Under the pieces are notes generated by a model that did no database searches, had not been told where the DNA came from, and saw only the letters and a program-made list of their open reading frames with translations. From NCBI RefSeq assembly GCF_014529625.1, contig NZ_CP076039.1, forward strand, positions 2,294,001 through 2,358,000: 64,000 bases of DNA, read 5' to 3'. Below are positions 16,893-26,445 of the stretch, piece after piece; position 1 is the first letter of the stretch, and every line of letters begins with the position of its first letter. Made by a program: the position numbers and the translations under genes. Source of the stretch: Candidatus Pelagisphaera phototrophica. GTDB taxonomy: Bacteria > Verrucomicrobiota > Verrucomicrobiia > Opitutales > Opitutaceae.

Positions 16893-18383
16893 ATGTTGTC
16901 CCTCCTCGATTCGATTATCGTCATCGCCTACTTTGTTATAGTAGTGTTAGTGGGTATCCGTTTCGGGCAAGAACGCGAATCGATGGAGTCGTATGTGGTC
17001 GGAAGCCGGCAGGTCCCTTGGCTCGCCGTGCTGGGATCGCTCATTGCCACCGAAATCAGTGCGGCCACTTTCCTAGGTACACCGGGAGTGGGCTACGCAG
17101 ACAACCTCGGGTATCTGCAAATGGGGGTCGGATCGATTCTCGCTCGATTCGCGATCGCCTTTCTTTTTCTAGGAGCCTTCTACAAGCTCCGCTGCCTTTC
17201 TATATACGAGTACTTGGCGGACCGATTTGGGGGATCGAGCCACTACACCGCGGCCTGTTTCTTTTTGCTTTCACGAGTCATGGCCTCCTCTGTGCGACTC
17301 ATGATTGCCTCGACCGGGCTTCACGTGATTCTAGGCCTTCCTTTCGGGTGGACCATGATTGGTTTCGCCACTCTGTGCCTCATTTACGCCGGCATCGGAG
17401 GCATCAAGGCAGTCATTTGGACCGACTGCATACAGGCTATCATCTTTCTTTCGGCAGGAGCCACCATGCTCTGGGTGCTTCACGATACCGTTGGCTGGTC
17501 TCAAATCCTTGAGGTAGGCGGAGAAACGGGACGGCTGGAAATTTTCCAATGGATTCCGGACGGTAGTTTCTGGACCGATAGCAATTGGTTTCTTCTAGCA
17601 GCTGTATTTGGATTTATCAATACGCTGGCCATGCAGGGTACGGACCATGACTTTACCCAGAGGATGCTGACTTGCAAAAACCTCGGGCAAGCTCGCAAGG
17701 GAATTATTCTAAGTGGATTCATTTCGCTTCCTGTCGCCGCCCTTTTTCTTCTCATCGGTGTGGGACTCTTCGCATACTACGCGCAGTTCCCCGATGCTTC
17801 CCTACCCCTCAAGATAGCGGGTGAAATCTCATCCGTCGATTCAGACAAGGTATTTCCACACTTTATCGGTACGGCCTTACCCAATGGGCTAAAAGGACTC
17901 CTCCTTTGCGGGGTCCTCGCTGCCGCCATGTCGAGCTTGGACAGCGCCCTCGCCGCTCTCAGTTCATCTATTGTAGTGGACCTGTATCGTCCCCTGCTTG
18001 GAAATACCGAGAACTCGCAGCGACATGTTTGGATCGCCCGCGGATTCATGGTGCTAATCGCAATCGTGCTCGTATCCATTGCTTGGAGCCTGCAAAATGG
18101 AGGCCAGTTCATTTGGCTGGCCTTCAAAATCGCGGGAGTCACCTACAGCGGCCTGCTCGGAGTGTTTCTCGTTGGACTTCTGACCAATAGAGGTAGCGAC
18201 CGATGGAATCTGGTCGCCATGCTGGGCGGAAGCGTTTGCACAGCGACTCTCCTATTCCTCTCAGAATCCAAAGTCGTAGATCTGGCCTGGCAATGGCCCA
18301 TGCTCTTCGGTGTTTCACTCACCTTCCTCGTTGGATCGCTACCCGGACGTCCGTTGCTGAAAAACAACGCCTCAAGTTCATAA
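16893..18383 (+). CDS. Second sodium:solute symporter (SSS family)
   Basis: The product has 496 residues from ATG 16893; an upstream ATG at 16854 would add 13 residues without homology-like character. About 13 membrane segments are predicted. Typical features are LDSIIVIAYFVIVVLVGIRF as the first helix, ESMESYVVGSRQVPW as the first loop, IATEISAATFLGTPG as the sodium-site region, MLTCKNLGQARKG in the cytoplasmic loop, and MSSLDSALAALSSSIVVDLY as the conserved late helix. The substrate is not readable from sequence. The preceding oxidoreductase and the following hydrolase suggest a sugar or amino-sugar catabolic context. Confidence 0.88.
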   Translation: MLSLLDSIIVIAYFVIVVLVGIRFGQERESMESYVVGSRQVPWLAVLGSLIATEISAATFLGTPGVGYADNLGYLQMGVGSILARFAIAFLFLGAFYKLRCLSIYEYLADRFGGSSHYTAACFFLLSRVMASSVRLMIASTGLHVILGLPFGWTMIGFATLCLIYAGIGGIKAVIWTDCIQAIIFLSAGATMLWVLHDTVGWSQILEVGGETGRLEIFQWIPDGSFWTDSNWFLLAAVFGFINTLAMQGTDHDFTQRMLTCKNLGQARKGIILSGFISLPVAALFLLIGVGLFAYYAQFPDASLPLKIAGEISSVDSDKVFPHFIGTALPNGLKGLLLCGVLAAAMSSLDSALAALSSSIVVDLYRPLLGNTENSQRHVWIARGFMVLIAIVLVSIAWSLQNGGQFIWLAFKIAGVTYSGLLGVFLVGLLTNRGSDRWNLVAMLGGSVCTATLLFLSESKVVDLAWQWPMLFGVSLTFLVGSLPGRPLLKNNASSS

Positions 18384-18406
18384 GCCTTTTGTCCGGATTC
18401 TTGTTT

Positions 18407-18452
18407 GGGGCACCGCTTCGCTTGTCGGGCCTGCAGGGCAAATAGGTGCCCC
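18407..18452. terminator. Inverted repeat after the second symporter
   Basis: GGGGCACC (18407-18414) and GGTGCCCC (18445-18452) are perfect arms around a 30-base GC-rich loop, 24 bases after the stop. A short T-run follows at about 18466-18471. The rest of 18384-18756 shows no gene; open frames there are antisense shadows. Confidence 0.45.
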
Positions 18453-18756
18453 TGCGAGCGAGAAGGTTTTTTAAGACTGACACCCTTCCATTTATTTCGA
18501 ACCTTATTTCTGCTAATCGGAAACATGCAGGCGACAGCTTGCCCCGATAAGTCGGCGGACGACTGAGCAAAGCGAAGGAACTCGGCCGCATGGCGAAGAT
18601 CAAATAACACATTTACTGATTCCCATTAACGCTTCGCTTATTGCATGTCCCCCGCAAATAAGCAACTCTAGAAATCAGGTTAATTCCATGACAGAAAAAA
18701 GTCAGCGATTGGAATTTAGCTAACAGCCCACCAACTTACACCTTCATCCTTAGAAC

Positions 18757-19521
18757 ATGCAACTCATCGCCTGCCAATACAACATCCAATGGGAAAACCG
18801 CGAAGCAAATTTCGACGCGATTCGAACACTTCTTTCGGAATACGAAATCAAACCGGGAGCGCTCATCGTTTTGCCGGAGATGTTCTCGAGTGGCTTTAGT
18901 ATGAACGTCGCTCGCGTCGCGGAAGCCACCCCTTCCCTAACCGAAAGCTTTCTCGCCGAAATCGCTCAAGAATATGAGTCATGGACACTGGGTGGATTGG
19001 TTTACCAATTGGCGGACGGTAAAGGCAGCAATGAATTATCCGTATTCGATCCTTCCGGACATAGAATTGGGCACTATCAGAAAAACCACTGCTTCAGCTA
19101 TACAGGCGAATCAGACCACTATGAGTCCGGTAAAGACATTCTCCTCTTCGACTGGCAGGGATTTAAAGTGTGCCCGGTTATTTGCTACGACCTCCGCTTC
19201 CCGGAACTATTTCGCAGGAGCGTCAAAGCCGGAGCGGATCTCTTCCCAGTGATCGCCAATTGGCCGGACTCGCGCGTTGATCACTGGGTCACCCTGTTGA
19301 AAGCTCGGGCGATTGAGAACCAAGCCTTTACCATCGGGGTCAATCGCGTCGGCAAAGATCCCAAATTCAACTATCCTGGACACTCAGTCATTTTCGATCC
19401 CCATGGAACGCAGCTAGCACTCGCTGGCATTGGCTCATGTTGTATCTCTGCAGACATCCATCCGCAAACTGCAACCGAATGGCGGGAAGAGTTTCGAGCC
19501 CTCGGAGACATGAAGATTTAG
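18757..19521 (+). CDS. Carbon-nitrogen hydrolase (nitrilase superfamily, omega-amidase-like)
   Basis: The product has 254 residues, a cytoplasmic single-domain member of the nitrilase superfamily. The catalytic Glu-Lys-Cys triad is visible as E41 (IVLPEMFSSGF), K109 (YQKNHCF) and C143 (PVICYDLRFPELFR). The last block, and the NWPDSR that follows it, resemble the YafV/Nit2 omega-amidase branch, which hydrolyses 2-oxoglutaramate and similar amides. Nit2-like activity could serve methionine salvage or glutamine metabolism. The link to the mtnA-type gene nine kilobases upstream is only speculative. Confidence 0.88.
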   Translation: MQLIACQYNIQWENREANFDAIRTLLSEYEIKPGALIVLPEMFSSGFSMNVARVAEATPSLTESFLAEIAQEYESWTLGGLVYQLADGKGSNELSVFDPSGHRIGHYQKNHCFSYTGESDHYESGKDILLFDWQGFKVCPVICYDLRFPELFRRSVKAGADLFPVIANWPDSRVDHWVTLLKARAIENQAFTIGVNRVGKDPKFNYPGHSVIFDPHGTQLALAGIGSCCISADIHPQTATEWREEFRALGDMKI

Positions 19522-19736
19522 GAACCAAAGTCGCAAAAGTGACTGGGCAAGAAATAAGCGAACCTGTATCAAAATGGGCCCACTTAAATTAATATAAACT
19601 TGCTTTACGGGATATCCACTTCTATAATCTCGTCCAAACGGAGGAGTTTGAGATCGACCTAAGCCCATTCTCCGCCGAGTTTTCGCGTATTCCCCCACCC
19701 CATTTGGTAAAGTCTACTTTCGCTCACTACAAACTC

Positions 19737-21962
19737 GTGAAGACTATTCCTAGAAGCTACCAGCGACTGACTTTTCTTCTCGTTACACTATCAGCGATAG
19801 CTCTCTTTCCCTTCAAAATTTTTGCTCAGAGCGAGACACGTACCGTTGCCGTGACTCAGGTAACGGACAGGCTCACAGTCGACGGCGTTCTTGATGAAGC
19901 GATCTGGAAGGAAGTGCCTAAAATCGGGGAACTCGTTCAGCGCCAACCCGACACGGGCCAGGCTCCTACCGAGCGCACCGAAGCGACCCTTCTCTACGAT
20001 GCCAACAATCTCTATATTGGAGTAGTCGCCTACGATTCAGAGCCCGACAAAGTCATCGGTACAGTCATGGAGTGAGACGGGTCCCTCAACTCTGACGACA
20101 CACTGGAGATTGTTCTCGATACCTTTCGAGACCAGCGAAACGCATTCTACTTCGCTACCAACCCTGCGGGAGCCTTCGTTGACGGGCTAGCCTACGACAA
20201 TGAAGACCTCAACACGGACTGGAACGCCATCTGGGAAGTCCGCACCAAACGCACCGACTTCGGCTGGGTAGCGGAAATCGCCATTCCCTTTAAAAGTCTC
20301 AATTTCCCGGCAGAATCAAGTGAATGGGGATTCAATCTGGAAAGAAACGTCATCCGCAAACAGGAGCAGTCACGCTGGAGCAGCGCTCGTTTGGAAACGG
20401 ATTTTCTCCAGATTGCGGAAGCGGGGAAGATCACCAATCTTGAGGGTCTCAACCAAGGCATTGGACTTGACGTTCGTCCCTTCGTAGCTGCCAGCTGGCT
20501 TGATTCGGACACCTCGAGCGATGACGGTTTTGACGCTGAGCCGGGCGTGGACATCTCCTACAACATCACCCCTAGTCTTAAGCTCACCGGCACGATCAAT
20601 ACGGACTTTGGGGAAACTGAAGTTGACGAGAGACAGATCAATCTTGGGCGCTTTTCCATTCGCTTCCCTGAAAAACGATCCTTCTTTCTAGAGGATGCGG
20701 GTGTATTCGCATTTGCCAGTACAGGTCCCCAGTCCCCCGGAGGCACTCCTTCAGCGAGTGCGGACGTCTTCCCCTTTTTCAGCCGTAGAATTGGATTGGT
20801 GGGCGGTCAGGAGGTTCCGCTGGATGCCGGGGTCAAACTCACTGGAAAAGTCGGTCGCACAGAACTCGGTGTGCTCAATGTCCTAACCGGATCGACCTCG
20901 TTGGTTGACAGCGAGAACTTGATGGTGGGTAGGTTTAAGCAGAACATCTTCGAGCAGTCCTACATCGGAGGCATCTTTACCAACGGCAATTCTTCCTCCG
21001 GAGCGTCGGCAAGCACTTATGGAGTGGATGCCCGATTTGCCACCTCAGATTTCCTGGGCAACTCGCAGAACTTTGCCGTAAATGCCTATGCCGCTAAGAG
21101 CGACAACGGCGAGGACTCCGACCAAAATAAATCCTATGGTTTAACGGCCCATTTCCCCAATGACAAGTATGTGGGGGAAGCTGTGTATCGCGTTATCGAA
21201 GACGATTTCAACCCTGCCCTTGGCTTTGTCCAGAGGAACAATGTCCGGCTATACCGCGTTGGATTGAGCTACAATCCTCGACCGAAGAACTTCCTGGACA
21301 TCCAGCAGATGTTTCACGACATTTTCTACACCGAATTTGAAAATCTCGACAATGGCATGGTGGAGAGTCGAGAGTTGCACATCACCCCCCTGGACTGGCA
21401 TTTCAGATCGGGAGACTCGGTTCACGCCTTTGGCGACTATGACCGCACCTATGAACGGCTCTTTACGCCCTTCCAGATCTCCCCTGGCGTCATTCTCCAG
21501 CCGGGCGAGTACACTAATAATCGATATAAATTCACGTTCGCTTCCGCCCGAAAACGCCAGGTCACCGCTTTCGTCAGCGGTAGTGTCGGTGACTTCTGGT
21601 CTGGTACGGCCGAACAGGTTTCCGCCCTACTGACATACAAGCTACCCCCGAAATTCAACATCTCCCTCGCTGCTAACCAGACATTTGCTCATTTGCCAGA
21701 AGGCAACTTCATCACGCGAGTCATCACATCCAACATCGACTATGCCGTGTCCCCGTTTCTCTCCTTTACGAATCTGATTCAGTACGACAATCGCTCGCGC
21801 AACCTAGGTTGGCAGAGCCGCATGCGCTGGACTATTCAGCCCGGACGCGACCTTTTCCTCGTCTTCAATCAAGGCTGGATCCAGGACCCAATGGGTGGGT
21901 TCAGCTTCCAAGTGCAAGATACTAAAGTGTCTACAAAATTCCAGTACACATTTAGATTTTAG
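19737..21962 (+). pseudogene. Outer-membrane DUF5916/CBM9-like protein interrupted by in-frame TGA
   Basis: The frame encodes about 741 codons with one internal stop, TGA at 20073-20075. A signal peptide is followed by a CBM9-like/DOMON beta-sandwich (starting VDGVLDEAIWKEVP, continuing past the stop with SDDTLEIVLDTFRD and EIAIPFKSLNF). The second half is a long beta-barrel of the DUF5916 type (the block FPEKRSFFLEDAGVF is characteristic) ending with an aromatic C-terminus, QYTFRF, expected of an outer-membrane barrel. The TGA lies inside the sandwich where relatives usually have Arg (CGA to TGA fits). No ATG fits the N-terminus; GTG 19737 gives a normal signal peptide. Such proteins are thought to bind or take up carbohydrates. 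As it stands the gene should not give a full-length product. Confidence 0.72.
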
Positions 21963-22255
21963 AAGGCACGCTTCATAGGCTATCGCCATGCGTGCGATCT
22001 AGCGACGCTTTAGTCCAGCCCAGCAGGAGATCAAATCCCTAAAGGAGACTCTCGTTTTGCTTGCCGCTCGGTGGATGGAGGATTTTCGTCCAAAGATGGA
22101 TTTAAGATATGGCTGATTGGTGTATTCTTGGAACTCCCAACAGATTCAAACTTCGAAATATGAAATTTTACTTTGCAAGGCCCTCGCCATCATAAGTTTG
22201 GGCATTGACCGATTAGTAGCTTGTACATCGTGCTCGAGACGTTTGTAGTATTAAG

Positions 22256-23116
22256 ATGCCTATGATGACTACTACTCGTTCTCGAATCTCATCCCTTATG
22301 CTTTCTGCATCGGCGTTGCTGATTGCACTCGCCTCGCCGCTCCAGGCCCAAAAGTCTTCCAAGCCGCTCAAGGTACTTCTGATTACCGGCGGTTGTTGCC
22401 ATTCTTATGCGACGCAGAAGAATGTTATCAAGAAAGGTCTAGAAACTCGGGCAAATGTTGTGGTTGACCAAGTACACACGGACGACTCCAGCAACAACCC
22501 TCCACTCTCTATCTACCGCAACCCTAACTACGCCAAGGGCTACGACGTTGTCGTTCACGACGAATGCGCCGCTGGGATGGCCGATTTATCCGTTCTCAAT
22601 GGTGTACTCGCTCCGCACAGAAATGGTATTCCGGGCGTGAACCTACACTGTGCTATGCACAGTTACCGGGTAGGCAATCACAGAATGCCCGCAGAACCTG
22701 GCACCGACGACAATCTCTGGTTCGACTACCTTGGGATTCAGTCCAGCGGTCACGGCCCCAAGGAACCGATCGCGATTAGCTTTACCAACACGGAGCATCC
22801 AATCACCAAGACGCTTGAGGATTGGGCAACCATCGAGGAAGAGCTCTACAATAATGTTCAGGTCTTCCCTACTGCGAAAGCGCTCGCGAAAGGATTTCAA
22901 TTCCAACCTAAGCGCTCGGCTAAGAACGGGAACGTGATCGCGGCAAAGAACGACGAAGCAGTGGTGGTCTGGACCAACGAGTACCACGGCACACGGGTTT
23001 TCAGTACTACCATCGGACACTTTGACGAAACGGTTGCGGATGAACGCTACTTAGATCTCGTAACCCGAGGGCTGCTCTGGTCCTGCAATAAGCTCAACGA
23101 CAACTACCTAAAGTAG
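22256..23116 (+). CDS. Secreted ThuA-domain protein
   Basis: The product has 286 residues. The signal peptide ends near ALASPLQAQ. The body is a ThuA (trehalose utilisation)-like class I glutamine amidotransferase fold: LKVLLITGGCCHSYATQK, then YDVVVHDECAAG and PGVNLHCAMHSYR, with a final domain ending YLDLVTRGLLWSC. ThuA proteins lack the full amidotransferase triad and have a poorly defined role in sugar metabolism. In Planctomycetes and Verrucomicrobia they accompany DUF1080 and sugar oxidoreductase genes, as here. It is a single gene with long non-coding flanks on both sides. Confidence 0.87.
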   Translation: MPMMTTTRSRISSLMLSASALLIALASPLQAQKSSKPLKVLLITGGCCHSYATQKNVIKKGLETRANVVVDQVHTDDSSNNPPLSIYRNPNYAKGYDVVVHDECAAGMADLSVLNGVLAPHRNGIPGVNLHCAMHSYRVGNHRMPAEPGTDDNLWFDYLGIQSSGHGPKEPIAISFTNTEHPITKTLEDWATIEEELYNNVQVFPTAKALAKGFQFQPKRSAKNGNVIAAKNDEAVVVWTNEYHGTRVFSTTIGHFDETVADERYLDLVTRGLLWSCNKLNDNYLK

Positions 23117-23611
23117 AGGTCGGTTGCCCGTGTGCAATAATCGAAATTCTTCAAAGGGTACGCTTCGCGAGATCATAGTGATGCCAATTTATACGCATTT
23201 CGTTAAAACGACTGGTCAATATAGCTTACTAAACCCTTCCACTCCCTGCACTACACCATTAATTTTCCGCAAATCGAATTAACATTGATACAGTCTCATC
23301 CCTCTACGCCCAATGGCTTCAAGCAATTCGAGCCATAATTTTGCTAGAGCGTTTGCACTGACAATGAGGATGCCACCATCAACCTAGCCAGCTCACTAAT
23401 TTAAAACGGCACCTTAGCACTCATAACCGGATTGTATTAGAGGCATAGCAATCGTTCCGCATTTCCGACGCTACAGCCGCTGCTAACCAGATGATCAAGA
23501 GCGGAGTGAAAACCTCGTAAGTCCTCCTCTTGACTCGATTCAATCTGCTGTCATGCCAGAGTATCAAAAAGAGGGCGGCAGCGTCTTTATCTGAATAAAA
23601 TAAATCCTAAT
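23117..23611. other. 495-base non-coding interval
   Basis: I see no gene, RNA gene or strong hairpin here. The sequence is AT-richer than its neighbours. It may contain the promoter of the DUF1080 lipoprotein gene. Confidence 0.4.
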
Positions 23612-24184
23612 ATGAAAATTTTTAATTCCATAATTATTACAATCTGCCTCCTACTCCTGTCTGCCTGTTCTACAAGCAACGAATCAGAGGGCTGGAACGA
23701 TCTTTCAGGGAGTTTCGACGCTTGGAATCAGATGGGAGACGGTAATTGGCGCATCGAGGACGGCCTATTTGTTGTCGATTCGGGAACCGGCCAACTCGTC
23801 ACGAAGCAGAGCTTCGCCAATTTTCAAATTCAGCTCGAATTCTGGACCGATGAAGGAGCTAATAGCGGCATCTTTATTCGTGCATCCGACCCGAAGAACA
23901 TCACCGACACGAACGCCTACGAAGTGAATATTTTTGATACGCGACCCGATCAGACCTATCGCACTGGAGGCGTCGTGAATCATGCCGCTCCGTCAGAAAT
24001 TATCAATACGCCCAATCAGTGGAATACCTATGACATTACGGCGGACGGAGATAAGTTCACCGTAATCTTGAATGGAGTGACCACAGCGGAATTCATAGAC
24101 GACACCCATAGCAGTGGACCGTTCACTCTTCAATGCGCAGGGGGCACCCTCAAATTCCGCAATGTGCGTGTGCGGGAGCTTTGA
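23612..24184 (+). CDS. DUF1080 (3-keto-disaccharide hydrolase-type) lipoprotein
   Basis: The product has 190 residues. The N-terminus MKIFNSIIITICLLLLSAC ends in a lipobox (LLSAC), so it is a lipoprotein. The remainder is a concanavalin-like jelly roll of the DUF1080 family, recognised by the strings NWRIEDGLFVV, FANFQIQLEFWTDEGANSGIFIRAS and GPFTLQCAGGTLKFRNVRVREL. Some DUF1080 members hydrolyse 3-keto-disaccharides. This is consistent with the Gfo/Idh/MocA oxidoreductase and ThuA genes upstream, which belong to the same proposed 3-keto-sugar route. It is not close enough to them to be one operon. Confidence 0.87.
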   Translation: MKIFNSIIITICLLLLSACSTSNESEGWNDLSGSFDAWNQMGDGNWRIEDGLFVVDSGTGQLVTKQSFANFQIQLEFWTDEGANSGIFIRASDPKNITDTNAYEVNIFDTRPDQTYRTGGVVNHAAPSEIINTPNQWNTYDITADGDKFTVILNGVTTAEFIDDTHSSGPFTLQCAGGTLKFRNVRVREL

Positions 24185-24224
24185 TGGTAAATTGATGGTT
24201 TTTAAATGGGATACGCTTTGCTAA

Positions 24225-24250
24225 ATGCTGGTTCGATATCGAGCCAGCAT
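24225..24250. terminator. Near-perfect palindrome between convergent genes
   Basis: ATGCTGGTTCGAT (24225-24237) pairs with ATCGAGCCAGCAT (24238-24250) over 13 bases with one G-T wobble. It lies between the DUF1080 gene and the convergent aldehyde dehydrogenase, so a bidirectional terminator is likely. There is no T-run. Confidence 0.5.
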
Positions 24251-24290
24251 CATGAGTCGTGAAGCGACTTAGTATCAGGTAACCACTGAA

Positions 24291-24311
24291 GGAGCGGTTG
24301 TACACCGCGAT
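24291..24311. repeat. REP-like core, single copy
   Basis: This 21-base stretch (GGAGCGGTTGTACACCGC plus GAT) is a further copy of the core seen in the inverted pair at 10482-10645 and at 28041. It can itself fold through GCGGT and ACCGC. Confidence 0.55.
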
Positions 24312-24366
24312 AACTTCCCTTTCAATCGTGGTGCAAAACACCTCCTACGTGTCGCTAGTGATAGTT

Positions 24367-25920
24367 CTATCCTGGATACTCAGAAATGTAGATGGCCTTG
24401 GTTTGAAGGTAGTCTCGCAAGGTGTCTGCGCAGCTGACACCACCCCCAGGGCCACCCGAAATTCCTTGTCCTGCATACGGAATTCCGTCCGCTACGGTGT
24501 TGTGGCAATTGACCTGACCCGTACCATCCCTGAACTGCTTGGCGATTCGCTGTCCCAATTCGAGATCCTTTGTCCAGACACTTGAACCTAACCCATACAA
24601 CGTGTTGTTAGCAAACTGCAATGCTTGTTCTACTGAATCGACCGGCTGTACATTGACGAAGGCATGAAAGACCTCAGAGGGATTGCAATTTGAGCCAGCA
24701 GGCGACCGGAGCAAAGTCGGCTTCAGGTAATATCCATCGTGTCCAGGAACCAAAGTATGCCCCCCCTCGAGAATTGCGTCGGCTCCTTTGGCTTTGGCAA
24801 AGGCGATTCCTTCCATTATCCGCTGTGGCTGACGCGAATTTATGACGGGCCCCAACTGGGTTCCCCTCTCCGCCTGATTACCGATGACCAGCTCCTTGAA
24901 GAAAACTTCTGAGGCTTGTAGAAAATCGTCGAATACCGAGCGTTCCGCGAAGACACGATGAATCGTCGAGCATGTCTGCCCATAGTGCTGATTGACGTTT
25001 CGCCCAATCATGCGAGCGACCAGCTCCGGATCGGCATCTGCGCAAACAATAGCCGATCCATTTCCGCCCATTTCCCGCTTTACCCGCGTGCCATGCTTAT
25101 CCGCGGCTTGGAGGATGGCCTGTCCCACACCCGGCGACCCGGTAAACGAGATATAGCGTATCCCTGGGTGCTCTGAAATGAATTTTCCGGTCAATTCACC
25201 TCGCCCGGGAAGTACGTTGATAACTCCGGCTGGAAATCCCGCTTCCTCCGCCAACTTTGCCAAATAGAGGGCGCTGAGAGGGGTTTCTTCGCTCGGCTTT
25301 ATAATGATGCAATTTCCTGCCATCAGGGCGGGCATCATAAACCAAGCCGTAAGCACTACCGGGTAATTCCAGGGAATTATTCCCGCGACGACACCCCATG
25401 GTTCTACGTGTGTATAGGCATTCATACTCTTGCCGACAAGTGTAACTTCGCTGTCGCCGAATAACGCCTTCCGAGCAATGCCTACGAAATACTCGGCTGA
25501 TCCACGTACTACACCCATGTCGCCCTCGGCTAGTTCGGACACCTTGCCTCCGTTTAAGATCTCACAAGCTAGGAACACATCCTTATCACGCTCGAAAAGC
25601 TCGACCAACTTGAGAATGAGAGCGGCTCTCTCTTCTACTGAAGTGTTTTTCCAGCCTCTATGGTAGGCCTGGTATCCACACTCAACTGCCAAGTTCACTT
25701 CGTCATACCCCATCTCCGCGACGCGGGCTAGCACCTCTTTTGTCCCGGGATTAATAACGTCGATCGCGGCATTCATAGAGCCGGGTACTCGCTTTCCGCC
25801 AATAATGCTGTCAAGGGGTTGCCCTCCGTTTGAGCAAAAGTTGACGAATGCGTCGGGCGGGGAAAAGTCTTCCGCCGTAAAGGCCTGAATATCGGTGGGG
25901 TTAAGTGCAGCTGTGGACAT
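24367..25920 (-). CDS. NAD(P)-dependent aldehyde dehydrogenase
   Basis: The product has 517 residues, the usual length plus a short N-terminal extension of about 30. Family motifs are VEPWGVVAGIIPWNYPVV, KPSEETPLSA for the cofactor, YISFTGSPGVGQ, KREMGGNGSAIVC with the general-base Glu, and GQTCSTIHRVF with the catalytic Cys. The ELGGKSP block common in the family is here EMGGNGS. The closest functional group is probably the betaine/aminoaldehyde or lactaldehyde dehydrogenases, but the substrate cannot be fixed. It is cytoplasmic and monocistronic, convergent with the DUF1080 gene. Confidence 0.88.
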   Translation of the reverse strand: MSTAALNPTDIQAFTAEDFSPPDAFVNFCSNGGQPLDSIIGGKRVPGSMNAAIDVINPGTKEVLARVAEMGYDEVNLAVECGYQAYHRGWKNTSVEERAALILKLVELFERDKDVFLACEILNGGKVSELAEGDMGVVRGSAEYFVGIARKALFGDSEVTLVGKSMNAYTHVEPWGVVAGIIPWNYPVVLTAWFMMPALMAGNCIIIKPSEETPLSALYLAKLAEEAGFPAGVINVLPGRGELTGKFISEHPGIRYISFTGSPGVGQAILQAADKHGTRVKREMGGNGSAIVCADADPELVARMIGRNVNQHYGQTCSTIHRVFAERSVFDDFLQASEVFFKELVIGNQAERGTQLGPVINSRQPQRIMEGIAFAKAKGADAILEGGHTLVPGHDGYYLKPTLLRSPAGSNCNPSEVFHAFVNVQPVDSVEQALQFANNTLYGLGSSVWTKDLELGQRIAKQFRDGTGQVNCHNTVADGIPYAGQGISGGPGGGVSCADTLRDYLQTKAIYISEYPG

Positions 25921-26049
25921 AGATTTTGCCTCCTAATGATTAAACTATGATTTGATTGGTCTCTCGTCTAAGTTATCGTAGAAGATGATTTTTCCGCAAA
26001 CCTAAAACCGCTATTATCGACCACCGCAGCAATGATTTCCGAAATCACT

Positions 26050-26335
26050 GGTGCTATCGAGCAATCGCCGTCTGGATACTGGCGTCCCGCTAGTCTGGAC
26101 AACACCGAGTATGCCAGGGTTTGTTTACCTCACATTGCTTTCCAACAGCGCTCAAGTGGTAATGGTTCCGCTTTTGGCGGGAGGATAGTGGTGGATAAAG
26201 GCCCGCGGGAAATACATAGGAGAGCAATACAAGAATCGCTGGTGGGATAACCTTCTGATGCAGGTTCTTTTTATCCTCGCCCTCTGGGGCGGCGATGGAG
26301 CGGTGAAGTCCGTATACCAGATGTTGGTATCGTAG
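26050..26335 (+). pseudogene. C-terminal remnant of an Nramp-like metal transporter
   Basis: In the frame ending at TAG 26333-26335 the translation reads as the last two membrane segments of a transporter. It runs VPLVWTTPSMPGFVYLTLL, then NSAQVVMVPLLAGG, an in-frame TAG (26186-26188), then WWIKARGKYIGEQYKNRWWD and NLLMQVLFILALWGG. This resembles the C-terminus of Nramp-type divalent metal transporters in related bacteria. No N-terminal portion and no start remain; upstream there is a TGA near 26032. I treat it as a gene relic. The match rests on pattern memory, and a search would decide it. Confidence 0.45.
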
Positions 26336-26445
26336 GTGGTCGAGCAAGAGGAGTCACAAGGGATTCGTTTTAACGGGATCCGCTGCACTGCAGGATGACT
26401 CGTGTTCGGGCCAGCAGGACGAGATGTGGAATTATTCAGCCCCTG

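Noticed and set aside
18143-18612. Minus-strand frames at the end of the second symporter and beyond
   Set aside because: Most of the length is antisense to the symporter, and the rest covers a hairpin-rich spacer without protein-like features.
20073-20075. Selenocysteine at the in-frame TGA of the DUF5916 gene
   Set aside because: The site corresponds to Arg in the family and no SECIS-like hairpin directly follows. A nonsense change is simpler.
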